From Alphaproteobacteria bacterium (GTDB lineage Bacteria; Pseudomonadota; Alphaproteobacteria; Sphingomonadales; JAKSBY01), in NCBI GenBank assembly GCA_021774625.1, contig JAJFIV010000034.1, positions 1 through 64,000 of the forward strand: DNA of 64,000 bases, read 5' to 3'. Positions 26,214 to 33,589 of this stretch are shown here, piece by piece. Below the pieces are notes generated by a model that made no database searches, had not been told where the DNA came from, and saw only the letters and a program-made list of their open reading frames with translations. The first letter of the stretch is position 1. The number at the start of each line of letters is the position of its first letter. Made by a program: the position numbers and the translations under genes.

Positions 26214-26522
26214 ATGCGGGGCTTTGAAGATAAAACGAAAGAGATTGAGGAGCGCAGTTCCGAGCGAATGAATTTTCGCACGAAGCCTCGTATCAAGCAA
26301 ACTATTCAGCGCGCGGCGGCGCTCGCCGGTGTTGATGATTCTGTCTTCACCATGAATGCGGCTTATCAATCTGCAATGGAGACGATTGCAGCCCATGAGA
26401 ACACAGTGCTGCAACCCGAGGATCATGCAACATTTTTTGCAGCGCTTGATAATCCGCCTGCACCTACTGATGCGCTTCGCGCCGCTGCCGATCAATATCG
26501 CCGCCGGGTCATCTCCAATTGA
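26214..26522 (+). CDS. DUF1778 (TacA-like) antitoxin, RHH type
   Basis: 102 residues: a ribbon-helix-helix-like N-terminal half (ERMNFRTKPRIKQTIQRAAALAGVDDSVFTMNAAYQSAMETI) and a disordered C-terminal tail that would wrap the toxin (LQPEDHATFFAALDNPPAPTDALRAAADQYRRR). The DHATFFAALDNPP stretch is characteristic of DUF1778 antitoxins. The start at 26214 is set by GGAGG (26204-26208). The stop overlaps the toxin ATG (TGATG). Confidence 0.88.
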   Translation: MRGFEDKTKEIEERSSERMNFRTKPRIKQTIQRAAALAGVDDSVFTMNAAYQSAMETIAAHENTVLQPEDHATFFAALDNPPAPTDALRAAADQYRRRVISN

Positions 26523-27082
26523 TGGGTAAGGCGGAAGCCGGACCTAAACTGATAGAGCCGTTCGATCCAGACAGACATGATCGTACGGCTTTTTCCTGTG
26601 GCGTAGAGCAGGTCGATAACTATTTCAAAAAAACCGCCAATAAACTCAACAAAGTCGATAATATCCGGCTCTTTGTAATGACAACGCCGGATGCCGAGGT
26701 CATGGGTTTTTATGCCCTTAACGCCCACGCCGTCAATTATGCTGATTTGCCAAAAAAATATACCCGGACGCGCCCCGCTCATGGCAATATACCGGCCGTT
26801 TATATTTCAATGATCGGCCGCGATGAAAAATTCAGAGGTGGCGGTTATGGCGCTGACTTGCTTGTCGATGCGCTGACCCGCATAGCGGTTGCTGCCGAAA
26901 ATGTAGGTTTATCTGTCGTCATACTGGATGTTCTGGACTGCGGCGATCCTGATCGTACGCAAAGACGAGTGGCGCTTTATAAGGGCTATGGCTTTCAGGC
27001 AATGGAGTCCAATCCTCTGAGAATGTTCCTGCCGATGGCAACAGTAAGAAAATTGATTGCCGGAGAAACGCCAGAAAGCTGA
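26522..27082 (+). CDS. GNAT acetyltransferase toxin (TacT-like)
   Basis: 186 residues. N-terminal LIEPFDPDRHDRTAFSCGVEQVDNYFKKTA is the typical TacT opening; the acetyl-CoA loop is KFRGGGYGADLL; a late Tyr lies in ALYKGYGFQAM. Such toxins acetylate the amino group on charged aminoacyl-tRNA and stop translation; the DUF1778 antitoxin neutralises and represses. ATG at 26522 overlaps the antitoxin stop; a TTG three bases earlier is not needed. Confidence 0.9.
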   Translation: MGKAEAGPKLIEPFDPDRHDRTAFSCGVEQVDNYFKKTANKLNKVDNIRLFVMTTPDAEVMGFYALNAHAVNYADLPKKYTRTRPAHGNIPAVYISMIGRDEKFRGGGYGADLLVDALTRIAVAAENVGLSVVILDVLDCGDPDRTQRRVALYKGYGFQAMESNPLRMFLPMATVRKLIAGETPES

Positions 27083-27136
27083 CACCGGAGCTGGTGCCAT
27101 CGCTGTGCCACCATTACCGTAACCCACTTAAACCCC

Positions 27137-28171
27137 CTAATAAGCCCGTTCAATACAGAAATCAATGATGCCGAGCAGGGCTTTTTTTGCAGTTGAGTCC
27201 GGGAAAATCGCCAGTCCGTCGCGGGCCATGGCGCCATAATGGCGGGCGCGGTCGATGGTATCGGTCAGGGTGCCGTAATGGTCCATCAGTACGATGGCAT
27301 GAGCGAGATCACCGTCTTTCTGTTCCATATCCTGCAGGGTCCGCCGCCAGAAAATACGGTCATTTTCTGTCCCCCGCCGGTAGGCAAGGATGACCGGCAG
27401 CGAAATCTTGCCTTCCCGGAAGTCGTCGCCGATGGATTTTCCCAGCGTGGCCTGCCGGGCCGAATAATCAAGCGCATCATCCACAAGCTGGAAGGCGATC
27501 CCGAGATTGCGGCCGAAACTGGCAAGCGCCGCTTCCTCGCCTTCCGGACGTTCGGCAACAACAGCGGATATCTGGCAGGCGGCGGCAAACAGGGCGGCCG
27601 TTTTGGCGCTGATCACCTCAAGATAGGCGTCCTCGGAGGTTTCCGTGTCATTGGTGGTCATCAATTGCAGGACTTCGCCTTCGGCAATGATGGCCGACGC
27701 GCCGGATAATATCTTCAGAACCTTCAGCGATCCGTCCTCGACCATCAGCTCGAAGGCGCGGGAAAACAGGAAATCACCGACCAGAACGCTGGGTTTGTTG
27801 CCCCAGATGACATTGGCGGTTTCCTGACCGCGGCGCAGATTGGAATGATCCACTACATCATCATGCAGCAGCGTCGCCGTATGAATAAATTCCACACAGG
27901 CGGCAAGCCTGGCATGGCGCTTGCCCTCATAGCCCACAAGTTTGGCGCTTGCGATGGTCAGCATGGGGCGAAGCCGCTTGCCGCCCGATGCGATCAGATG
28001 CCCGGCCAGTTGCGGGATCAGCGCCACCGGGCTTTCCATGCGGTGCAGGATAATCTCATTCACCTTGCGCATGTCATCGGAAACCAGGGACAACAGCGCA
28101 TGCAGGCTGATATTGGGGTCGCGCTCCGAGGGGCTGATCTCATGAGAATCAAAGGGAAGAACTTTCGCCAC
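27137..28171 (-). CDS. ispB: Long-chain polyprenyl diphosphate synthase (octaprenyl/decaprenyl type)
   Basis: 344 residues, GTG start preceded by GGAGG. Both aspartate-rich motifs are present: LLHDDVVDHSNLRRG (first) and LVDDALDYS (second), with GGKRLRPML. It elongates isoprenoid diphosphates to make the ubiquinone side chain. Small residues before the first motif fit a long product. The symbol is by family; the exact chain length (C40 or C50) cannot be read from sequence. Confidence 0.9.
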   Translation of the reverse strand: MAKVLPFDSHEISPSERDPNISLHALLSLVSDDMRKVNEIILHRMESPVALIPQLAGHLIASGGKRLRPMLTIASAKLVGYEGKRHARLAACVEFIHTATLLHDDVVDHSNLRRGQETANVIWGNKPSVLVGDFLFSRAFELMVEDGSLKVLKILSGASAIIAEGEVLQLMTTNDTETSEDAYLEVISAKTAALFAAACQISAVVAERPEGEEAALASFGRNLGIAFQLVDDALDYSARQATLGKSIGDDFREGKISLPVILAYRRGTENDRIFWRRTLQDMEQKDGDLAHAIVLMDHYGTLTDTIDRARHYGAMARDGLAIFPDSTAKKALLGIIDFCIERAY

Positions 28172-28344
28172 GGATGGCCTCCATAAGCTGTTGCGCGGAC
28201 TGCATAAAGGGGTTATCCCCTACCCCGCCATTCCGGATAGCATAATGGCCATAAAGGCGGGGGACAAGTTTTAGTGAGGTGGCAGAGATAAACTGTGGCC
28301 TGGGCGGGACAACAGGGGGAGCGACAAAACAGCCGGCGCTATTT

Positions 28345-28635
28345 TTAAACGATCCCTTCAACAACCGTCAGCGTTCCCCGTGAGACCGGCGCCCGGATAA
28401 TGCGGGCTTCCTGATATTGGTCCGAATGGTACCAGGCCTTTGCAGTTGCCATATCGGGAAATTCGACGACGACCATGCGGTTGGGCGCGCCGCCGCCTTC
28501 CAGTCGTTCCGTATCGCCGCCCCGCGCCAGATAGCGGCCGCCAAAATCGGCGATGCTTTGCGCGGCCTTTGGCTTATAGGCTTCATAGAGATCCGGGTCA
28601 TCCACTACAATTTCGGCGATCAGATAAGCAGCCAT
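28345..28635 (-). CDS. DUF1330 family protein
   Basis: 96 residues, ferredoxin-like dimeric alpha/beta fold: MAAYLIAEIVVDDPDLYEAYKPKA, then GGRYLARGGDTERLEGG, MVVVEFPDMATAKAWYHSDQYQEA. These match DUF1330 throughout. Function unknown. Shine-Dalgarno GAGGAAA upstream. Stands alone between ispB and the ArsR pair. Confidence 0.88.
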   Translation of the reverse strand: MAAYLIAEIVVDDPDLYEAYKPKAAQSIADFGGRYLARGGDTERLEGGGAPNRMVVVEFPDMATAKAWYHSDQYQEARIIRAPVSRGTLTVVEGIV

Positions 28636-28727
28636 GACATTTCCTCGCTTGTTGAAAGAGCGAGATTAGCAGGATCGATCGGATAGTCTTGAATAATTCT
28701 GCTTAAAACCTTTCGGGGATCATGATC

Positions 28728-29309
28728 CTAGGCACCGGGGTTGGGGGGCGAATCGCATTTTTTTATGTAGGCCCAGCCGACCCGTCCCAGGACCAGCGCC
28801 AGACCGCTTCCCATAATGGCCACCGAAACCGTATCTGCATTTTCAAACGGCGAAATCATCCAGGCAATGGCGTATCCCAACCCGGCCAGCACAAAGACCC
28901 AGCCGCCAAAACGCAGCATGGATTGCTTTTTGGCGGAGGCCGCCGATTTGGGGATGAAGTTGGCATAGACCGCCAGTATAACACCGTAAATCGCGCCGAT
29001 GGCCCGGTCCGAAATTTCACCTGCCTCCGCATTGAACAGAGTGAGATGATCGGCAATACCGGCGAGCAGGGCCGTTGCCAGGATCAGCCCGCCGCCAATC
29101 ATGCCGAGATGGATTTTATTGGCGGACTTTACCCTTTTTTCAGGATTTTCGATTTTCTGAATGAACAGCAAAAAAATTGTCCCGGCCGGCAAAACAAACA
29201 TGGCGGCGGCCCATGAAAGGGCCCGTTCCGGCTGCAGATACCACATATAAGAGCCGAGGATGATGACCAGAAGCATGGTCAGATAGGCGAGGCTGCTTTT
29301 TTTCATCAT
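28728..29309 (-). CDS. Integral membrane protein coupled to ArsR regulator (SdpI-like?)
   Basis: 193 residues with about six hydrophobic segments (for example AYLTMLLVIILGSYMWYL, AAAMFVLPAGTIFLLFI, GMIGGGLILATALLAGI, AIGAIYGVILAVYANFI, GWVFVLAGLGYAIAWMI). Its start overlaps the ArsR gene by 4 bases. The pairing of an ArsR autorepressor with a membrane protein whose late region reads GAIYGVILAVYANFIPKS resembles SdpR/SdpI immunity pairs, but the similarity is loose. Could be an immunity or stress-sensing protein. Confidence 0.65.
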   Translation of the reverse strand: MMKKSSLAYLTMLLVIILGSYMWYLQPERALSWAAAMFVLPAGTIFLLFIQKIENPEKRVKSANKIHLGMIGGGLILATALLAGIADHLTLFNAEAGEISDRAIGAIYGVILAVYANFIPKSAASAKKQSMLRFGGWVFVLAGLGYAIAWMISPFENADTVSVAIMGSGLALVLGRVGWAYIKKCDSPPNPGA

Positions 29310-29626
29310 GATGATGTCTCCTTATTTTCCGTGTTGTTGGCGGGGATATTTTCTTCCCCCGGTCTGCTTTCCATTCCGAATATCTGAGCGAAACCCAGAA
29401 GCGCGTCCTCAAGCACCGATATTTTGAGGCGGTAAATCACCGTCTTGCCATCCTTCTTGGTGTCCACAAGGCCGGCTTCCTTCAGGACCAGGAAATGCGC
29501 CGACATGGTGGGCTTGGAGACCGAAAAATGAGCCGCCAATTCCCCGGCGGTCAGCGGACCCTTACGCAAAAGCTGCAACACCTGCCGCCGCGTCGGGTCC
29601 GATAAAGCTTTGAATATCTTGTTCAT
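29306..29626 (-). CDS. ArsR-family transcriptional regulator (SdpR-like)
   Basis: 106 residues. Winged helix: FKALSDPTRRQVLQLLRKGPLTAGELAAHFSVSKPTMSAHFLVLKEAGLVDTKKDGKTVIYRL. There is no metal-binding CxC motif, so it does not look like a metal sensor; the FKALSDPTRRxxL...M S.HF opening fits SdpR-type autorepressors. Translationally coupled to the downstream membrane protein. Upstream, TTAGCTAA (29637-29644) and CATCTAATTGATG are palindromic candidates for its operator. Confidence 0.88.
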   Translation of the reverse strand: MNKIFKALSDPTRRQVLQLLRKGPLTAGELAAHFSVSKPTMSAHFLVLKEAGLVDTKKDGKTVIYRLKISVLEDALLGFAQIFGMESRPGEENIPANNTENKETSS

Positions 29627-29636
29627 GTTTTTACAT

Positions 29637-29660
29637 TTAGCTAATCATCTAATTGATGTC
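29637..29660. promoter_or_regulatory. Palindromes upstream of the ArsR gene (candidate operator)
   Basis: A perfect 8-bp palindrome TTAGCTAA (29637-29644) and, a few bases on, CATC-TAATT-GATG lie 11 to about 35 bases upstream of the ArsR ATG, where a self-repressor would bind. Assignment is positional only. Confidence 0.4.
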
Positions 29661-29713
29661 AAGAATTTATTTCGATGAATGGCTAATTATTTGTCAGAAA
29701 ATGCTGGAAACCC

Positions 29714-31345
29714 TTATTCAGTATATATTTCAAGAAGTTTATAATACTGAATCTTACCTGTATTGGTGCGGGGGAGGGTGGGAAGAAAGTGAATTTTTCT
29801 GGGGTATTTATAGGGTGCGGCAGTTTTTTTAGCGAAACTCCGCAGGCTCTCGGCCAGGGCGCTGTCTGCGGAATAGCCGTTTTTCAATACAATGAAGGCC
29901 GTGACAATTTTCCCTCGTTTCTCATCGGGTGTTCCGATCACGGCGCAATCGGCGACGGCCTCGTGCTTAAGAAGGGTCTGTTCCACGTCAGGCCCGGCGA
30001 TATTATAGCCCGCCGAGACGATCATGCCGTCGGCGCGGGATTTGAACCAGACATTGCCATTGTCATCCATGGACGCGATATCGCCGGTGATATTCCAGCC
30101 GTCCCTCACATAGTCTTTTTGCCGGATACCATTAAGATAACGGCAGCCGGTCGGCCCGCGCACGGCCAGCCTGCCATCCCTGCCCACGGGAACATCCTTT
30201 CCGCTGTCATCCAAAATGCGGACCTCATAACCTGTGACCGGTCTGCCCAGCGATCCGAAAGGAGTGTCTTCTGCGGCGGAAATAAAGCTGTGCAGCATCT
30301 CCGTTGAACCGATGCCATCCATCAGCCGGATCCCGGTCGCCTGCCGCCAGCGTTCGGCAATTTGCGCGGGCAGGGCTTCTCCGGCGGAAACGCACTTCCT
30401 GAGGGAGGACAGATCGCACTCTTCAAGATGTTCCAGTAGAACTTTATAGGCCGTCGGCACGGTAAAGAGGATCGTGGCCTGGAATTTCCGTATCGCTTTC
30501 ACCAGGTGTTTCCGCGCGTTATTTTCCAGCAACACGACCGAGGCCCGGGCATGGAACGGGAAGAATAAGAGCGCCCCGATGCCATAGACAAAAGCCAGGG
30601 GCGGCGTGCCGAGCAGGATATCATCTTCGGCCGGCGTCAGGCAGTGGTCGCAATAACTTCTGCAAACGCTCATGATATCCCGGTGGCTGTGCATAACGCC
30701 CTTGGGAGCGCCTGTTGTTCCCGACGTGAAGGCGAGGATGGCGATGTCGGCGGGCCTGGCGGGATAGTTGGTGAATTCGGACGCTTTTAAAGCAACGGCC
30801 GTTTCCAGTCCGCCGCCTTCGCCAAAATAATGCCGCCGGAGGGAAGGGCGGATGCTGTTTGCCGCTTTTTCCAATTCATCCGCATATTTGTGATCACAAA
30901 GAGCAATCTGTATTGCCGCAAGCTCCAGTATCGCGGCGATTTCCTTGTCGCGCAGCATCGCCATGGTGGTGACGGCCACGCCCCCCGCCTTCTGGACGGC
31001 AAACCAGGAAATGACCGCCCAGGGGCTGTTTGCGGCGCGGATCAGCACCCGGTTTCCGGGGACAAGGGCGCACTCTTCAACCAGAAAATTTGCGAGCTTG
31101 TTGGCGGCCTCATAAATTTCACCATAAGACCAGTTTTTCCCGAATGTCAGGATCGCCGGTTTTTCCATATAACCCCCATGGACGGCCTTATCGAGTAATT
31201 CGGTCGCAACATTAAGTGTGTCACCGTTCAGGGCAGGCGATATGTTGATGAAATCCGGCCAGTTTTCTACCGGCGGCAGGCTGTTGCGGATAAAATCATC
31301 CGGATAACTCTGCCTGATTCCCGCATTTTTGCCTTCAATTGCCAT
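29714..31345 (-). CDS. 2-aminobenzoate/benzoate-CoA ligase-like enzyme
   Basis: 543-residue ANL-superfamily ligase: FTSGTTGAPKGVMHSHRDI, IGSTEMLHSFISA, NITGDIASMDDNGNVWFKSRADGMIVSAGYNIAGPDVEQ, TNTGKIQYY. The phrase SAGYNIAGPDVEQTLLKHEAVADCAVIG and the start SYPDDFIRNSLPPVENWPDF are characteristic of the 2-aminobenzoate-CoA ligase group in aromatic degradation. It makes the CoA thioester of an aromatic acid. No further degradation genes adjoin it, but a tryptophan-dioxygenase relative lies 5.6 kb away. Confidence 0.8.
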   Translation of the reverse strand: MAIEGKNAGIRQSYPDDFIRNSLPPVENWPDFINISPALNGDTLNVATELLDKAVHGGYMEKPAILTFGKNWSYGEIYEAANKLANFLVEECALVPGNRVLIRAANSPWAVISWFAVQKAGGVAVTTMAMLRDKEIAAILELAAIQIALCDHKYADELEKAANSIRPSLRRHYFGEGGGLETAVALKASEFTNYPARPADIAILAFTSGTTGAPKGVMHSHRDIMSVCRSYCDHCLTPAEDDILLGTPPLAFVYGIGALLFFPFHARASVVLLENNARKHLVKAIRKFQATILFTVPTAYKVLLEHLEECDLSSLRKCVSAGEALPAQIAERWRQATGIRLMDGIGSTEMLHSFISAAEDTPFGSLGRPVTGYEVRILDDSGKDVPVGRDGRLAVRGPTGCRYLNGIRQKDYVRDGWNITGDIASMDDNGNVWFKSRADGMIVSAGYNIAGPDVEQTLLKHEAVADCAVIGTPDEKRGKIVTAFIVLKNGYSADSALAESLRSFAKKTAAPYKYPRKIHFLPTLPRTNTGKIQYYKLLEIYTE

Positions 31346-31474
31346 GCCGTGAATGCCTTTTTTTGCCGCAATGGAAATATTGAGCCAGTATCGAGGTCAA
31401 TATCATCAGGAAAATATACCATCCAGCGGCTATGTTTCGCGATATTTTAATTATAATTTTAGGGTTGTAATTGT

Positions 31475-31494
31475 TTATGCAATTGATTATGCAA
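31475..31494. repeat. Short direct repeat TTATGCAA x2 (12-bp period)
   Basis: Two exact copies of TTATGCAA (31475-31482, 31487-31494) in an AT-rich gap between the divergent ligase and PAS genes. The spacing could suit a dimeric regulator, but there is no direct evidence. Nothing else is recognised in the 267-base gap. Confidence 0.35.
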
Positions 31495-31612
31495 CGCTCG
31501 ATCTGCAATCATTCCGCACGGCGAGAAGCGTCCGGATATATTGATTGCCTCTCTTTGAATTTTTGATGCGCGCCGCTGCACGCAGCCGGGCGCCGGGAAT
31601 CATTGCGCCATC

Positions 31613-32137
31613 ATGATTAAATTTACTGCACCGCAGGCGGTGACGCTGACGCGTCATGCGGCCTTCTGGGACGGCACTGGGACCATCGCCGCCCAATTAC
31701 AGAAATCCCTGGATCTGCTGAACCACTGGCATGCTTTACGGCGCGCCGGTGCGGACAAGGAACAACCGCCATCCTTTGCCGCATTCCTGCCGGCGGAAAT
31801 ACCCAAAATCCTGCCGCATATTTTTCTGCTGGAACGGCTTGCCTGCGGCGGCGACTGGCGGGTCAGGCTTGCGGGAACTTATATAACAACCATCCTTGAT
31901 AAGGATATTACCGCCCTGAGGCTTCAGGAAATCGATATTCTGGGCGGGTATCATGCTTCCTACCGGCAATTCTGCGAACAGGTCGCCGCCGGGCGCAGCG
32001 CCGTGATCGCATCCGGCTGCAAAGCCGGCTGGTCGCAAAGTTTCCAGCATTTTGAAATTGTTCACGCGCCGGTTCTCAGCCGGGATGAAAGCGACGTCTG
32101 GATATTAGGCGGCGTTTTTCCCATCAGCCGGTCTTAG
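31613..32137 (+). CDS. PAS_5-type PAS domain protein
   Basis: 174 residues. The region LPHIFLLERLACGGDWRVRLAGTYITTILDKDITALRLQEIDIL matches the PAS_5 (PF07310) family, found mainly in Alphaproteobacteria, with a leading helix SLDLLNHWHALRRAG. No output domain. Likely a small sensory or adaptor protein; the ligand is unknown. Start ATG at 31613. Confidence 0.75.
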   Translation: MIKFTAPQAVTLTRHAAFWDGTGTIAAQLQKSLDLLNHWHALRRAGADKEQPPSFAAFLPAEIPKILPHIFLLERLACGGDWRVRLAGTYITTILDKDITALRLQEIDILGGYHASYRQFCEQVAAGRSAVIASGCKAGWSQSFQHFEIVHAPVLSRDESDVWILGGVFPISRS

Positions 32138-32160
32138 GGTCAACTGCCTTGCCGGTCCAT

Positions 32161-32215
32161 TCCCCCGGCCCAACCACCCGACAGGATACCATGAAGGGGT
32201 GGTTGGGCCGGGGGA
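32161..32215. repeat. Perfect 19-bp inverted repeat between convergent genes
   Basis: Left arm 32161-32179 and right arm 32197-32215 pair without mismatch (GC-rich, ending in AACCACCC / GGGTGGTT) around a 17-base loop. It lies between the end of the PAS gene and the end of the histidine kinase gene. It has no T-run on either side, so it is not a standard terminator, although a strong RNA hairpin could still stabilise or separate the two messages. Confidence 0.85.
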
Positions 32216-32248
32216 GCGGGCCGGTGATGCTATTTTTGAAAAAGACAT

Positions 32249-33589
32249 TTAGAAAACAAGCCGGAACAGGGCGCCGCCTTCGGGGGCGTTCCCGGCCGAG
32301 ATAACTCCGCCATGGGTCAGCACAATCTGGCGCACCAGACTGAGGCCGATGCCTGAGCCATCCTGCTTGGTGGTGAAAAAGGGGATAAAAATCTGGTCCT
32401 GTTTGCTTTCCGGAATACCCGGGCCGTTATCGGCAACCTCGATTGCGATTTTGCCGCGCGCATTGCGCATGGCCCTGAGCCGGATTTTGGGACGGTCCGT
32501 TTCCGATAAGGCATCCGCGCTGTTTTTCAACAGATTGATCAGGGCCTGTTCCAAAAGGCTGTCATCGGCGGACAACGGCAATCCTTTGGGCTCGATCTCA
32601 ATTATCAGTTCAATGCCCGCTTTTGCGTACTCCGCTTCAAACAGGGTTTTCAGGCGGGAAAACAGGACATCCAGCTTCAATTCCTTGCGGTTGGGCGGCG
32701 GCATCTGGATCAGTTTACGGTACGCCTGAACAAAATGGATCAGGCCCTCACTGCGCCGGGCCAGGGTTTCGACAGCGTCCTTCACATCCTGAAAATTTTC
32801 CGCGTCATCCGGCGCATCCGCCAACCGGTCAACCAGATTGCAGGCGGTTTTCGCCAGCGAAGCGACGGGGGTGATGGAATTCATGATTTCATGGGTCAGC
32901 ACATGAGAGAATTCCTGCCAGGAAGCCAGTTCGGTGGCGTCCAGTTCCTGCTGTATATTCTGCAGAGCAATCAGTTTCAGCTGCGCCCCTTTGATCGTAA
33001 TCTGGGTTGCCGATAAAATCAGATGCTGGTCAACCTCATCAATCCGTATTTTCGTCAGCCGGTGCCGGCCCGGCCTGATCTGGGCGATGTCCCGCTGAAA
33101 GCGCGCGCCATAACGGGCCATGCCTTCGCTGCCCCTGATGTTGGCCGCGTCGAATAACTGCCGGGCCGTATGGTTCAGAAGGTCAACCCGCCCGGTCTGA
33201 TGCAGCGCCACCAGCGGCACCGGAGCATGATCGACCACGGCTTTAAGGTAACGGTTTTGCGCTTCGCTGTCTTTCCGGCTTTCCCGGAACCGGCCGGAAA
33301 TATCCTCCATTGCCGCGCCGAGGCCTTTATAGCTGCCGCCGAGTTTTTCCAGGGAAAAGGTCTGGGAAAAATCCTCATAACGCAGGGCGTCGAGAAACCG
33401 TGTCACCTCGATATTGGTGCGGTCCAGATAGTGCAGGAGGGAAAAAATCTGTAACAGGATAATCAGGCTGAGAACCAGGCTGGTCACCAGATATCCCGGT
33501 CCGATCAGCAGATAAGACAGCAGCGCCAATGAGGCGAACAGAAAGACCAGACGGACCAGAAGCCCGAGCTTGTAATTTTCAAAGCCCAT
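32249..33589 (-). CDS. Membrane sensor histidine kinase (NtrY-like)
   Basis: 446 residues: two transmembrane helices near 8-28 and 33-53 with almost no periplasmic loop, a linker and PAS-like domain, dimerisation helix with phospho-His233 in LTHEIMNSITP, and an ATPase domain with INLLKNSADAL (N box), VADNGPGIP (G1), IFIPFFTTK and GSGIGLSLVRQI (G2). It should phosphorylate the NtrC-like regulator encoded just upstream. The start at 33589 follows AGGATGG and overlaps the regulator's end by 11 bases. With no sizeable periplasmic domain, it likely senses membrane or cytoplasmic cues. Confidence 0.92.
   Translation of the reverse strand: MGFENYKLGLLVRLVFLFASLALLSYLLIGPGYLVTSLVLSLIILLQIFSLLHYLDRTNIEVTRFLDALRYEDFSQTFSLEKLGGSYKGLGAAMEDISGRFRESRKDSEAQNRYLKAVVDHAPVPLVALHQTGRVDLLNHTARQLFDAANIRGSEGMARYGARFQRDIAQIRPGRHRLTKIRIDEVDQHLILSATQITIKGAQLKLIALQNIQQELDATELASWQEFSHVLTHEIMNSITPVASLAKTACNLVDRLADAPDDAENFQDVKDAVETLARRSEGLIHFVQAYRKLIQMPPPNRKELKLDVLFSRLKTLFEAEYAKAGIELIIEIEPKGLPLSADDSLLEQALINLLKNSADALSETDRPKIRLRAMRNARGKIAIEVADNGPGIPESKQDQIFIPFFTTKQDGSGIGLSLVRQIVLTHGGVISAGNAPEGGALFRLVF

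Noticed and set aside
31430-31500. TATAAT-like words as a promoter in the ligase/PAS gap
   Set aside because: AT-rich sequence gives several -10-like words on both strands but none has a matching -35.
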